Assembly: GCA_004294385.1 (NCBI GenBank)
Contig: REAP01000057.1
Coordinates: 1-64,000, forward strand
From: Oscillatoriales cyanobacterium
GTDB taxonomy: Bacteria > Cyanobacteriota > Cyanobacteriia > Cyanobacteriales > Microcoleaceae
DNA: 64,000 bases
Direction of reading: 5' to 3'
A model generated the notes under the pieces. The model was not told the DNA's origin. It was given only the letters and a program-made list of their open reading frames with translations, and ran no database searches. How positions within the stretch are numbered: the stretch's first letter is position 1; each line of letters starts with the position of its first letter. Below, in pieces: positions 18,117-27,188 of the stretch. Position numbers and translations under genes: made by a program.

Positions 18117-18587
18117 GTGAACTTTAATTTGGAAATTAATTTGATTTCAGCCAGCGGTATTGATTATACAAAACTGCGCGATTATTTGTCACTCAAAAAC
18201 TGGAAAGAAGCTGATCGAGAAACTTGGGCTGTCATGTGTCAATCTCTCTCGATGACAGCGGGTACTCAACTAGAGAAGAGCCAGATTTCCCAGTTACCAT
18301 GCGAAGATTTGCAAACCTGCGATCGCCTTTGGATGCAATACAGTCAAGATAGGTTTGGTTTCAGCATCCAAAAGCAAATTTACGAAAGTGTTAAGCGAGA
18401 TTATGTCAGATTTTGCGATCGGGTAAACTGGCCAACATACAATTCTACTACTGCTTCAGGGCAATTTAAATTCAGCCATAAATCACCTCCAGGACATTTG
18501 CCATCTCGGAGTTGGGTAGGTGGCATTCAATGGCTGGGACATATGGATGCCATGTCCGCAAAATTAACTCAGTGTGGTAATAAGTAG
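18117..18587 (+). CDS. GUN4 domain protein
   Basis: 156 residues from GTG 18117. The GUN4 core is clear: DYTKLRDYLSLKNWKEADRE, then IYESVKRDYVRFCDRVNW, then PPGHLPSRSWVG. GUN4 domains bind porphyrins (Mg-protoporphyrin IX) and the canonical protein stimulates Mg-chelatase; GUN4 domains attached to kinases are thought to be sensory. The frame is the same as that of the kinase just upstream, and the 12 codons between the kinase stop and this GTG are all sense codons. No ribosome binding site is apparent before the GTG. It could be expressed separately or by readthrough. Confidence 0.85.
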   Translation: MNFNLEINLISASGIDYTKLRDYLSLKNWKEADRETWAVMCQSLSMTAGTQLEKSQISQLPCEDLQTCDRLWMQYSQDRFGFSIQKQIYESVKRDYVRFCDRVNWPTYNSTTASGQFKFSHKSPPGHLPSRSWVGGIQWLGHMDAMSAKLTQCGNK

Positions 18588-18655
18588 AAGGAAGTTCGGC
18601 AACGGATTCTGTAACGGATTTAACGGATTTAAAGAAGAAGGAAGAAGGCCCAACC

Positions 18656-18710
18656 TACTTCATCTATTTGGGAAACGCTATACTTCATCTATTTGGGAAA
18701 CGCTATACTT
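18656..18710. repeat. 25-bp tandem repeat upstream of cbiX
   Basis: Two perfect adjacent copies of a 25-mer beginning TACTTCATCTATTTGGG (18656-18680 and 18681-18705), plus the first five bases of a third. It lies about 65 bp before the cbiX start, so it might influence its expression. Confidence 0.85.
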
Positions 18711-18775
18711 AGTAGGATAGTAGTTTTGGATCCAAGATGCTATAATTAGTTAATATCCCGAATCAGCAATTAGAT

Positions 18776-19531
18776 TTGATCACATCAACCTACTTATTAG
18801 TATCTCACGGCAGTCGCGACCCCCGACCCCAACTAGCCCTGGAAAACTTGGCTCAACTGCTGTCTCAAAATTTACCAATTTTGAGCAATTCTGTCGCTGC
18901 CTCTGTTCCCGCAGTCGGAACCGCCACCTTAGAGTTGGGCGCGCCTCTGCACGAGCAAATTTGCAATTTTGCCGAACATACCCTCTCCCTGGGATTGACA
19001 GAAGTCCAAATCTTACCCATATTTTTATTACCGGGAGTTCATGTCGCTGAAGACATTCCCGCCCAGGTAGAAATTGCCAAACAAACTATTTCTTCCCAAC
19101 TCAAAATTGAATTGCAGCCGCATTTGGGAACCCAACAAGCAGGCTTAACCAACTTGGTGAAAACTCAGATGCAAGAGGTGGCTTTTCTCCCCAATTTGCA
19201 GTTGCCCAAATGGATTTTACTATCTCATGGTAGTCGCCGTCTGGGAGGCAACTCGACAGTTGAGGAAATAGCTAGCAAAGTCGGCGCACACCCAGCTTAT
19301 TGGTCGGTAAAGCCGAGTTTGGAAGAACGAATTGACAGTTTAGTTCGTGATGGACAGCAGCAAATAGGAATTGTGCCATACTTCTTATTTAATGGAGGAA
19401 TTACAGATGCGATCGCGAAAACTGTCGAACAGTTAAAGCAGCAATTTCCCACAGCGGAACTGCATCTGGCAAATCCTTTCGGTGCAAGTGTAGAACTAGC
19501 AGACTTAATTGGTGAGTTGATTCAAAAATGA
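18776..19531 (+). CDS. cbiX: Sirohydrochlorin cobalto/ferrochelatase, CbiX/SirB type
   Basis: 251 residues starting at TTG 18776, the only start that leaves the first metal-binding motif at the N-terminus. The protein contains two tandem CbiX modules, each with a SHGSR motif (VSHGSRDPR, about residue 9; LSHGSRRLGG, about residue 143) carrying the metal-binding His. It inserts Co or Fe into sirohydrochlorin for cobalamin or siroheme. Its stop overlaps the cobA start by 4 bp (ATGA), so the two are translationally coupled and catalyse neighbouring steps. Confidence 0.92.
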   Translation: MITSTYLLVSHGSRDPRPQLALENLAQLLSQNLPILSNSVAASVPAVGTATLELGAPLHEQICNFAEHTLSLGLTEVQILPIFLLPGVHVAEDIPAQVEIAKQTISSQLKIELQPHLGTQQAGLTNLVKTQMQEVAFLPNLQLPKWILLSHGSRRLGGNSTVEEIASKVGAHPAYWSVKPSLEERIDSLVRDGQQQIGIVPYFLFNGGITDAIAKTVEQLKQQFPTAELHLANPFGASVELADLIGELIQK

Positions 19532-20343
19532 ACCACAAAGATGCACAGGAAGCAATAGAAAAACAAGAGGTAAAAATGTCTGTGGGTAAGGTGTATTTAG
19601 TAGGTGCAGGGCCGGGAGATCCAGGTTTGATGACGCTGAAAGGAAAAGCTTTGTTAGAGTGTGCCGATGTCGTGATTTACGACGCTTTAGTCAGTGCTCA
19701 AATTTTGGAGTCAATCAATCCGCAAGCAGAACGAATTGATGCGGGGAAACGTCGCGGCCGCCATTCGCTAATACAAGACGAAACTACTCAATTATTGATC
19801 GAAAAAGCTCAAGATAATGCGATCGTTGTCCGTCTCAAAGGCGGAGATCCGTTTATTTTCGGCCGTGGTGGCGAAGAAATGGAAGATTTGGTCAAAGCTG
19901 GAGTTTCTGTAGAAGTCGTTCCCGGTGTAACTTCTGGGATTGCAGCGGCTGCTTATGCGGGAATTCCGTTAACACATCGATCGTACAGTTCATCTGTCAC
20001 CTTTGTCACCGGTCACGAATCTGCGGGAAAATATCGACCAGAGGTGAATTGGCAGGCGATCGCCCGTGGCTCCGAAACCATTGTAATATACATGGGGATT
20101 CACAATTTACCATATATCATCGACCAGTTGACAGCAGCGCAATTGAGTGCGGAAACGCCCATAGCTTTAGTGCGTTGGGGAACGCGGCCAGAACAGGAAG
20201 AATTGATCGGGACTTTAGCTACAATTGTAGAGCAAGTTGAAGTGACTGGATTTGCAGCACCTGCGATCGCGGTCATCGGAAATGTCGTCAATTTGCATGG
20301 TATATTGTCGGGATGTCGGCCTGTTCATCAGATGGTAGAATAA
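19528..20343 (+). CDS. cobA: Uroporphyrinogen-III C-methyltransferase (SUMT)
   Basis: 271 residues. It methylates uroporphyrinogen III at C2 and C7 with SAM to give precorrin-2, the branch toward siroheme and cobalamin. The SAM-binding loop [15 protein letters not shown] and the motif [17 protein letters not shown] are intact. The first 16 residues may be an extension (a second ATG lies at 19576), but the ATGA overlap with cbiX favours the first ATG. The 3' end overlaps the convergent methyltransferase pseudogene by 56 bp. Confidence 0.95.
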   Translation: MNHKDAQEAIEKQEVKMSVGKVYLVGAGPGDPGLMTLKGKALLECADVVIYDALVSAQILESINPQAERIDAGKRRGRHSLIQDETTQLLIEKAQDNAIVVRLKGGDPFIFGRGGEEMEDLVKAGVSVEVVPGVTSGIAAAAYAGIPLTHRSYSSSVTFVTGHESAGKYRPEVNWQAIARGSETIVIYMGIHNLPYIIDQLTAAQLSAETPIALVRWGTRPEQEELIGTLATIVEQVEVTGFAAPAIAVIGNVVNLHGILSGCRPVHQMVE

Positions 20344-21716
20344 ACTCGGAATCTTTCAGAAGTGCCAGATTCAGACAATTTAAGACACTCGATTTAATCG
20401 GACGCTTTTCATCCCAAAATACGATCGACGAATAAAACTTAATTGCAGCCGGTGAATTCAACAGCTCAAAAGTTTGACGTGCAACTCCCTCGTCATCAAA
20501 GCTGAGAAAGTAAACAGTATCATCAAAAATCACAGGTTTATCAGCTATTTCACCGATCAACCTGAACTCCAATTTTTTGTAAAGCCCGCCGATCGCAATT
20601 TTCCAAGGTTTGAAGGTATAATCGCCTACTCCAAAAATCGCAAATCTAGGGTTATTTTGATAAATTTTGCTTTTTCGATTATCTAGATATTGCCCACGAG
20701 ACTCCAGATAACGCCCCGTTTTAGGGGCTATTGTTTGGATATTTTCAGTTGATTCCCCGATAAATTTTTGAGTAATTAGCATATAGCGATCGGTAGCATT
20801 AATTCGATTTTGAGCAACACCAGATCCTTTAATCAGTGGAAACAGATAAGTTTCCTCAATATCAGCAACTTCTCCCAATTTATTTACAAAATAATTGTCA
20901 ATTTTCCTAAATTCCATTACACTAGAACAGTCATGCTTTACACCCGATCGCCATTTTGACCCTGAATCCACCGCATATAGAGCGCTCAATTTACTAAAAG
21001 CATCTATATCCTTAACTAGGAGATTGTTGTGATATCCAATTCGGTGACAGTCTGAACTTTCTAAACTGCTAAATACATCACAGAAGTAGTTTTGCGAATC
21101 AGCGTCAAATTTGCAGACTAACAAACAAGCATCAACATTTGCATCAAAATATTTTTTGGCATCTATTGTGTAAGTCGCACAGTCAGCGAGATTTAGTTTT
21201 TGAGAGTGAATGTAATTCAATAACTTTCTAGCAGTCGAAGTCTTGCAAAGCATGGCCAGATCGGCATCACGTTTTTGTAGCCATTGCACCGCCTGAATCA
21301 GCATCCATTCTGAGATATCAAAGTTACTCTTACCTGTGAGAGCATCTAAGCCTTTGTGATTTTGAAAGTTGTTTTTTTACAAGCAGTCTATCGCTACACT
21401 GATTGACTAATGATTCCCAATCAAATTGAAAGAAATCTCCGTGCGAAATATCGCATCTCTGATCCTGAAATAATTGCTTATTTAGTCTGATTTGTGTTAA
21501 GTAATTTTGATTTATTTCAACCCCGATAATTTTGGCTGCCGATGGAAAAGAATGTGCAGCAGCTTGAATAAAATTACCGACACCGCACGTTGGCTCAATT
21601 ATGGTGCCAGGATTGACGTTAAGTTCTACTAATTTGCGGCACACCATCTCGGCTAATGCCGGCGGTGTCTGAAAATCGCCGTATTCTAGTTTTGTTTTGC
21701 GATCGTGGGAATTCAT
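20288..21716 (-). pseudogene. Type II N6-adenine DNA methyltransferase, broken; catalytic motif lost
   Basis: The first fragment (21716 to 21330) has the SAM-binding motif EPTCGVGNF and the target-region lead GDFQTPPALAEMV. It reads into SDRLLVKKQ, then a stop. The second fragment continues in another frame (from about 21378 down to 20288) with NNFQNHKGLDALTGKSNFD and FDISEWMLIQAVQWLQKRDA, which in intact relatives follows the NPPW segment. The catalytic motif IV (LLVxGNPPW) expected between them is missing: LLV runs straight into an A7/T7 homopolymer (21372-21378). So there is both a deletion of roughly 20 or more codons and a frameshift. The enzyme should be inactive. It overlaps the endonuclease gene (ATGA) and the cobA 3' end. 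Confidence 0.8.
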
Positions 21717-22375
21717 CGGTTAGATTTATAAACTGCGATAACGCCTTCCTGTTGTCCAGCGCGCTCAATGACTCTGCCATACTGAAGTCGCCACTGCAAC
21801 GCATTAGAAATGGTCAAAAAACCTTGCAATGGTGGATTTCTCAGTATTTCGTCTGCAATGTTAGCTGCTTCAATTTCATCAACCGGTAGATTTTTGTCAA
21901 ACATGAAAGCCAGTAAATCATCTTGATTGCCTTCGTTGTCTAAAATATTGAGAATTCCACGAGTCATTTGAAAATCTGCTGTCCTTTCGGCACTCACATA
22001 AACTGTATGCAAAATATTGAGCGTTGCAGTTCGGCTCGTACTATTGTCTGTCTTTTCATAAACAAAGATAATCAGTGAATATCCCAGCCCAAAAATCTTT
22101 TGCCTTGCAGATTTGAAAGGACATGACGACTGCGGTTGCCTAACGCTTGTTACCTTCATGTCAACCAATATCCCTGGGAAGTCGATGCCACTTGCTGAAT
22201 TGCCATCTATAAATTCATACCGCTGCTTGAGATACAGTCTGAACTTTTGCTCCAAATATGTCCCAACAGCCTTTCCGTCTGTGATGCCATAAAGCAGAGG
22301 TTCCGGGTGTTGAGACTCGGCGACTGAAAATATTGCGGCCTCCGAACAAAGAATTTCTACGGTCAGATTCGTCAT
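21713..22375 (-). CDS. Type II restriction endonuclease (PD-(D/E)XK type)
   Basis: 220 residues. The core GIDFPGILVDMKVTSVRQ gives the D-(x)n-D-x-K arrangement of a PD-(D/E)XK nuclease, followed by the conserved SSCPFKSARQKIFGLGY and LIIFVYEK. It is positioned directly upstream of, and overlaps by 4 bp, the broken methyltransferase gene, the usual R-M operon layout. The reading frame looks intact from start to stop, which is striking because the cognate methyltransferase has lost its active site. The recognition sequence cannot be inferred. Confidence 0.8.
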   Translation of the reverse strand: MTNLTVEILCSEAAIFSVAESQHPEPLLYGITDGKAVGTYLEQKFRLYLKQRYEFIDGNSASGIDFPGILVDMKVTSVRQPQSSCPFKSARQKIFGLGYSLIIFVYEKTDNSTSRTATLNILHTVYVSAERTADFQMTRGILNILDNEGNQDDLLAFMFDKNLPVDEIEAANIADEILRNPPLQGFLTISNALQWRLQYGRVIERAGQQEGVIAVYKSNR

Positions 22376-22449
22376 TTTGATGAACCACCAGATTATTTAA
22401 TTTGCTAAGAAGGTAAACAGTATCATTATTCTTTGCCACTTTTAAGATT

Positions 22450-22692
22450 CTATCCATCAGCATCATTGGGATAACCAAATTGGTCGGGTAATTCAGCAGA
22501 GGTAATTTGCAGAATCTCCAGCAACTTCTTGTATTGAACAGGCGTTAGTTTCGGTACGGACCGCCCCGCTTCCCAGTTACTGACTGTCGCTTCCGTAACG
22601 CCAAGTGCTTCTGCTAGCTGCTTTTGAGTCAAAAACCGCTGAACTCTCAGTCGCATGAGGGGCGATCGCTCGGCTCTTTCTGAGATTTCCAT
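22450..22692 (-). CDS. XRE-family regulator upstream of the R-M genes (possible C protein)
   Basis: 80 residues, a single HTH: MRLRVQRFLTQKQLAEALG, then VTEATVSNWEAGRSVP, with a tail AELPDQFGYPN. The size and location, 74 bp upstream of the endonuclease on the same strand, fit a controller (C) protein that times R and M expression, although similar stand-alone XRE proteins are common in cyanobacteria (compare 921-1190). Start at 22692; a second Met at residue 13 is possible. Confidence 0.82.
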   Translation of the reverse strand: MEISERAERSPLMRLRVQRFLTQKQLAEALGVTEATVSNWEAGRSVPKLTPVQYKKLLEILQITSAELPDQFGYPNDADG

Positions 22693-22907
22693 AGACTATT
22701 TGTTAACTTATATTAAATTATTTAGGCTTTGCCTAAAATGATTGACATCTGCCCTAAATTAATTTAGATTTAAACCATAGAGATTTAGACAGCACCAGCT
22801 AAGCCACTTGTGCTGTAGGGGAATTGCTGTCTTTTCTTCAATTTGTCATTGTACGCGGTTTTACCGTGACAAAGCATCAAACCTATCCAAAATTATTCGT
22901 CAAAGCT

Positions 22908-23180
22908 ATGTTGCAAGATTCATCATCGAACCAAACATCGCCCAATGTTTTAACCAACCAAACCAACCAAACCTTTGAGGGCGATCGCGAAGCAGTCCGT
23001 CACATCATCATCGGTTCACCGCTGGGAGTACGCCGAACTATCCACCAACTACACGCATTACGGTATGCAGAGGTTGCTCGTTGGACTCATGCGATCGCCA
23101 TTCCCGACGATCGCATCATTATTACACCCGAACAGGGAGAAATTATGAGTCTGTTAGTCAAATTAATTCGGTTGGAATGA
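22908..23180 (+). CDS. Conserved cyanobacterial protein of unknown function
   Basis: 90 residues from ATG 22908. The conserved block is DREAVRHIIIGSPLGVRRTI, then QLHALRYAEVARWTHAI, ending MSLLVKLIRLE. Short proteins with this block are common in cyanobacteria and have no assigned role. Residues upstream of the chosen start (frame open to 22824) are poorly conserved-looking and are left out. No membrane segment or catalytic motif is visible. Confidence 0.7.
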   Translation: MLQDSSSNQTSPNVLTNQTNQTFEGDREAVRHIIIGSPLGVRRTIHQLHALRYAEVARWTHAIAIPDDRIIITPEQGEIMSLLVKLIRLE

Positions 23181-23209
23181 AGTTAGGAGTTACGCAAGTC
23201 TTTAATCTG

Positions 23210-23267
23210 TAGGGTGCGTCGCTGTGAGATGTTCAATAGAACTTGCAGATTGTAGATGGCGACGCAC
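23210..23267. repeat. Inverted repeat, GTAGGGTGCGTCGC type (family E)
   Basis: GTAGGGTGCGTCGC near 23211 pairs imperfectly with GGCGACGCACC ending at 23267. It shares its core with the inner palindrome at 7441-7567 and with 34125-34138. The surrounding spacer (23181-23431) shows no gene. Confidence 0.55.
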
Positions 23268-23431
23268 CGATGCGATATTAGAAACCGAATAAGAAGGCGA
23301 AGCGCCTACATCAGCGGTTAAAAAATAAAAACATCAATCAACGGGAATATTACCTAACTCAGATACAAAGACTGCCAGCAAGTAAAATATGGCATAGTAT
23401 AGATAGATATTCATTTCATAGCATCCCACCT

Positions 23432-23803
23432 ATGACTGCCAAAATCACCCTAAACTTGTCCGATGAAGTCTATCACCAAGCAGAATTACTAGCGCAGCAA
23501 TGCCACCGCAGCGTCAGTGAAATTTTAGTAGAAACTCTAGAAAACTTTCTATTACCAACCGCTAAACCAGTATCAGCATTGTCTGATTCGGAAGTGATCG
23601 CTTTAACTCAACTCCGGCTACAACCAGTCCAAGAACAACGATTGAGTGAATTACTAGAACACCAACAATGCGGTACGATTACTCAATTTGAACATGAAGA
23701 ATTGCAGGCATTAATTCATATTTATGAAGATAGACTGCTGCGACAAGCTCAAGCCTTGAATGAATCTGTGCGACGCGGCTTGCTCGAACCATTACAAGGA
23801 TAA
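23432..23803 (+). CDS. Ribbon-helix-helix-like protein paired with the HNH endonuclease
   Basis: 123 residues. The N-terminus (AKITLNLSDEVYHQAELLAQ, then RSVSEILVETLENF) has the beta-strand plus two helices of a ribbon-helix-helix DNA-binding protein. The remainder is a long helical tail. It ends 5 bp before the HNH gene and the two are probably cotranscribed. The arrangement resembles an antitoxin/effector pair, but a plain regulator is possible. Confidence 0.7.
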   Translation: MTAKITLNLSDEVYHQAELLAQQCHRSVSEILVETLENFLLPTAKPVSALSDSEVIALTQLRLQPVQEQRLSELLEHQQCGTITQFEHEELQALIHIYEDRLLRQAQALNESVRRGLLEPLQG

Positions 23804-23808
23804 TTAGA

Positions 23809-24228
23809 ATGGCTATTTCCGAACAAGTCAAAGCCATAATTCGCGCACAATCTCAAAATCGATGTGGTTATTGCCGTAGTTTACAAATGTATGTCCTGGG
23901 AATATTGGAAATTGACCATATTATTCCCAAAGCAGTTGGTGGCACTGACAATGAAGAAAATCTTTGGCTAGCCTGTAGTCTGTGCAATAATTACAAAGGA
24001 ATCCAAACAGACGCATTAGATGTAGTCACGCAAACGCGCGTTACGTTGTTTAACCCGCGCACTCAGCAATGGTCAGAACATTTTGTTTGGAGTGAAGAAG
24101 GCACAGAAATTAGAGGAGTTACAGACTGCGGTCGCGCGACAGTCACAGCACTGCAACTAAATAATAATATTGCTGTCACCGTTAGGCGTCAGTGGGTTAG
24201 TGCTGGCTGGCATCCGCCAACAGAATAA
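23809..24228 (+). CDS. HNH endonuclease
   Basis: 139 residues. The HNH site is complete: CGYC zinc pair (residues 20-23), EIDHIIPKAVGG (catalytic His), N of NEENLWLAC, and CxxC...NNYKG. Such small HNH proteins cut DNA with a single metal. It follows the ribbon-helix-helix gene by 5 bp. The first ~50 bases of this gene are duplicated at 27745-27793. Confidence 0.9.
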   Translation: MAISEQVKAIIRAQSQNRCGYCRSLQMYVLGILEIDHIIPKAVGGTDNEENLWLACSLCNNYKGIQTDALDVVTQTRVTLFNPRTQQWSEHFVWSEEGTEIRGVTDCGRATVTALQLNNNIAVTVRRQWVSAGWHPPTE

Positions 24229-24312
24229 ACTGCGACAATATAGATGAAGCCCGAAAACTCGACGATTTTTTCCTGGTTAGTATTAGTTTGTTTCTTTAAG
24301 CGCGATCGCACT

Positions 24313-24745
24313 TATTGGTTGGGAAGGGCGGGTTTATTAAGATTATCGGTGGGTGACATAATTGATCGGCGAACCCGCCCCTACAAATTTGATGCAATAT
24401 TTTACCATCCCTATTTTACCATGCTTGTAGGGGCGGGTTCACCCAGAGATTATTCGTGGGTGACAGAATTGATCGGCGAACCCGCCCGTACAAATTTGAT
24501 GCAATATTTTACCATCCCTATTTTACCATGCTTGTAGGGGCGGGTTCACCCAGATATTTGACACCCATCGATAATCCTAAAAACCCGCCCCCACCCCACG
24601 ATAAATTAAGAATTCATTGAATTTAATGGTTATTCAGTGATAGTTATTCGGGGTTATTCGTTGGGTGGGGGCGGGTATCAAGATTATCGGTGGGTGGCAA
24701 GAGCGATCGGTGAACCCGCCCGTACAAATTTCATGTAATATTTCG
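24313..24745. repeat. Repeat cluster with GGGCGGGTTCACCC palindromes, family F
   Basis: Units made of GGGCGGGTTCACCC..GGCGAACCCGCCC hairpins alternate with a spacer CAAATTTGATGCAATATTTT. Two full units are offset by 107 bp (24384 and 24491) and are nearly identical; a diverged third ends near 24745. The GGGCGGGTTTATTA module also occurs at 34551-34605. The 24229-24748 spacer contains no credible gene; the frames open through it are repeat artefacts. Confidence 0.8.
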
Positions 24746-24748
24746 TCC

Positions 24749-27058
24749 TTAAACCAACTCTGCATCACAGTAACTGGAAAGGCCCATTGCATTAGGTAAA
24801 TTACCAGAGACAAGAACACTTCTGAAATTCCCAAATGAAACTAACCTACGACCGCCACTTGTAGCTGAAACAGAAAGACTCACACCAATTCCCTTCTCAA
24901 AGTTTAAGTCATAACAGTCCCCAAAAGCGTTTGGCTTGTTTCGTATCTCAAAACTTACCGTACCACTCGTAGAGGAAAGAGGAATGTCTTTGGTTTGTGT
25001 TCCAGTTCCTGCATTAAGTTCTATATGTATGTTGTCTATTTCGCCTTTTGGATCGCAGTAGGTGATTTTGTATTGTGCCGTTTGTCCATAGGAAATAGTT
25101 TCAGGGATGAGTTCTGTTTTAAAGATTGAACCGCCTCCTGGCAAACAAATTGGTGCTGGTGCAGGAGTAGTCGCAGGTCGATCGCAGAAGTCAAATGGAA
25201 TACCCGTCTTATCAGCAAGAAACTTTCGGAACTGAGGCAAAAAATTGGTTTTAGAAGGTTCTGTCGGCTTCTCTTCCCCAAAAAATAAATCAATGAGATC
25301 CTTAGTAGATGAAGCTAAATCTAAACTACCTCCTATAACTTCTCCTGCAATTCCTGCTGATTCGATAATTTTCCCAACTCCTATTCCAGTCAATTCGTCA
25401 ATTACCGCATCACCAAGGTCTTTATCGCTACCTGTAAGAAGTTTGCAACTGTAGTCAATGACTTTTAATCCTGTAGACGCGGCCTCCATTGCTTTGTTAA
25501 CAACCCTAAAAGGAGGCAATACTAAACCACCAAGGGCTGACGCAGCAGCAGCAAAATCAATCACTTTAGCAAGTCTGCCAGTGCCTGTGCAAAACTTTTT
25601 AACCGACTCACAATCTTTCGCAAAATCTCGACCGCTAACGGTCGGAGTCGTTGGTTTTGGTGGCTCAGGAGGAGGAGTTACTGGAGTTGGCTCCAGTGGC
25701 AGAGGAACAGTTACAGTGTCAATAATCTGACCATCCTTGAGCCGCGATATAACACCTCGATCCTGCTTTCCAGTTTCTTTGCTCTGTTGATACTCAATTC
25801 GCGCCGTTTCATTAGATCCCTCAAGCGTGATATCCGCACTTGTACCATCTCGACTGAAGCGCGTTGTACTACCACGAACACCCGTTGTACGATTGGGTAC
25901 GAATATAACTGATTCTACGAAACGTCCGTCAGCATCATCTTGAAAAACTACTGTATATTTGCTACCATCACTAGCTGGAAATTCCATCTGAAATCTGTTG
26001 TCAGATAGCTTTTTAACTTCCGGTAAATCAATTGTGACTTTATCTTCAGGACGATCGGGTTCCACATCATAAGGCCTGAAACGACCTTTTAAATCGTCTG
26101 GTGTAACTCCCAAAACAGTACCTAACAAAGCCCCTGTTGCAGCCACCTTAATATCCACAGCCGAACCACCAGAAGGCTGCACTTTCGACTCCAAAACAAT
26201 ATCGGATTCCCTAAGATTTGTGCTAAGTCCGATGAAATCGATCGTTCTTTGAAAGTCGGTGATTAAGTCAAACGTAGGAGAGCCTAAAGCCGCCTCAGAG
26301 CGCAGAAAAAACACATCTTGACCCGCACCACCAGTCAGGGTGTCGTTGCCCAAATCGCCAATCAGGAAGTCATCGCCATCTTGCCCATTGATAATATCGT
26401 TACCGCGACCACCTCGCAAAAAGTCGTCTCCGCCGGCACCAAAAATTACGTCATCACCTGCGTTTCCGTTGACACCATCAGCACTTTCACCACCCTGCAA
26501 GGTGTCAGCACCCGGACCGCCAAGGAGACCATTTTGGCCCGCACCGCCACTCAGAAAATCGTTTCCCAAGCCGCCGTAGAGCAAATCAGCACCACCGAGG
26601 CCCTCAATTCGGTCATTTCCTTCGTCGCCATAGACGATATCCCCGGATTCCGAGCCTGTAATCGAATCTGCACCACCTAAACCTCGCAAACCGCCGATGA
26701 GAGTATCCAGCAAGCCAAGGGGAATCGTAAATGTGTCGCTTCCCTCGGTTAAAATATATGCACTACCATCGCTCGAAAGTGAGCCACTACCGACTTGAGA
26801 AGTCGATCGCCCAATATCCCCATCAGCACTACCGGAAATCAAGTCGCTTCCTGTGTTACCATTCAACAAGTCTGGCGCGATCGAACTTTCTAGCGTATCG
26901 TTGCTTCCCAAACCAAGGATATTCTGGATATTCTGAGCATTCGATACCGTTTCGACCGTCGGGGCTTTTTTGAAAGGACAGCCGCAATCCGCTTGATCCT
27001 GGGCGCTGCTACCGTTCAGTATGTCATTCTTGTCCAGCAAAGCTAAATTGTCAGGCAT
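24749..27058 (-). CDS. RTX (haemolysin-type calcium-binding) repeat protein
   Basis: 769 residues. There is no classical signal peptide, as expected for type I secretion. After ~125 residues, nonapeptide repeats of the GGxGxDxLxGG type fill about residues 130-250 (EGLGGADLLYGGLGNDFLSG; GGRGNDIINGQDGDDF), closed by a cap with TGGAGQDVFFL and DLITDFQ. These bind Ca2+ in a parallel beta roll. Next come a beta-rich segment with a Pro/Thr linker (TPVTPPPEPPKPTTPT), a small helical/glycine domain (490-600), and a C-terminal Ig-like region. Extracellular location is inferred. The enzymatic or structural role is not evident. Confidence 0.85.
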   Translation of the reverse strand: MPDNLALLDKNDILNGSSAQDQADCGCPFKKAPTVETVSNAQNIQNILGLGSNDTLESSIAPDLLNGNTGSDLISGSADGDIGRSTSQVGSGSLSSDGSAYILTEGSDTFTIPLGLLDTLIGGLRGLGGADSITGSESGDIVYGDEGNDRIEGLGGADLLYGGLGNDFLSGGAGQNGLLGGPGADTLQGGESADGVNGNAGDDVIFGAGGDDFLRGGRGNDIINGQDGDDFLIGDLGNDTLTGGAGQDVFFLRSEAALGSPTFDLITDFQRTIDFIGLSTNLRESDIVLESKVQPSGGSAVDIKVAATGALLGTVLGVTPDDLKGRFRPYDVEPDRPEDKVTIDLPEVKKLSDNRFQMEFPASDGSKYTVVFQDDADGRFVESVIFVPNRTTGVRGSTTRFSRDGTSADITLEGSNETARIEYQQSKETGKQDRGVISRLKDGQIIDTVTVPLPLEPTPVTPPPEPPKPTTPTVSGRDFAKDCESVKKFCTGTGRLAKVIDFAAAASALGGLVLPPFRVVNKAMEAASTGLKVIDYSCKLLTGSDKDLGDAVIDELTGIGVGKIIESAGIAGEVIGGSLDLASSTKDLIDLFFGEEKPTEPSKTNFLPQFRKFLADKTGIPFDFCDRPATTPAPAPICLPGGGSIFKTELIPETISYGQTAQYKITYCDPKGEIDNIHIELNAGTGTQTKDIPLSSTSGTVSFEIRNKPNAFGDCYDLNFEKGIGVSLSVSATSGGRRLVSFGNFRSVLVSGNLPNAMGLSSYCDAELV

Positions 27059-27188
27059 ATACTGTTACTTTGTGTTGGTGATTTAAGAAATCTACTTCAT
27101 CCGTCTCACTTATGTCTTGACCAAAAAAGCCCGAAAAAAACTGAAAAAGCCCGAAGTTTCCCCAACTTTATATTTCTTAACTTAACCC

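Noticed and set aside
24244..24537. 97-residue reading frame after the HNH gene
   Set aside because: It covers two copies of the GGGCGGGTTCACCC repeat and encodes the same segment twice.
26318..26973. Frames antisense to the RTX repeats
   Set aside because: The periodic composition of the Asp/Gly repeats keeps the opposite strand open; the RTX frame is the real gene.
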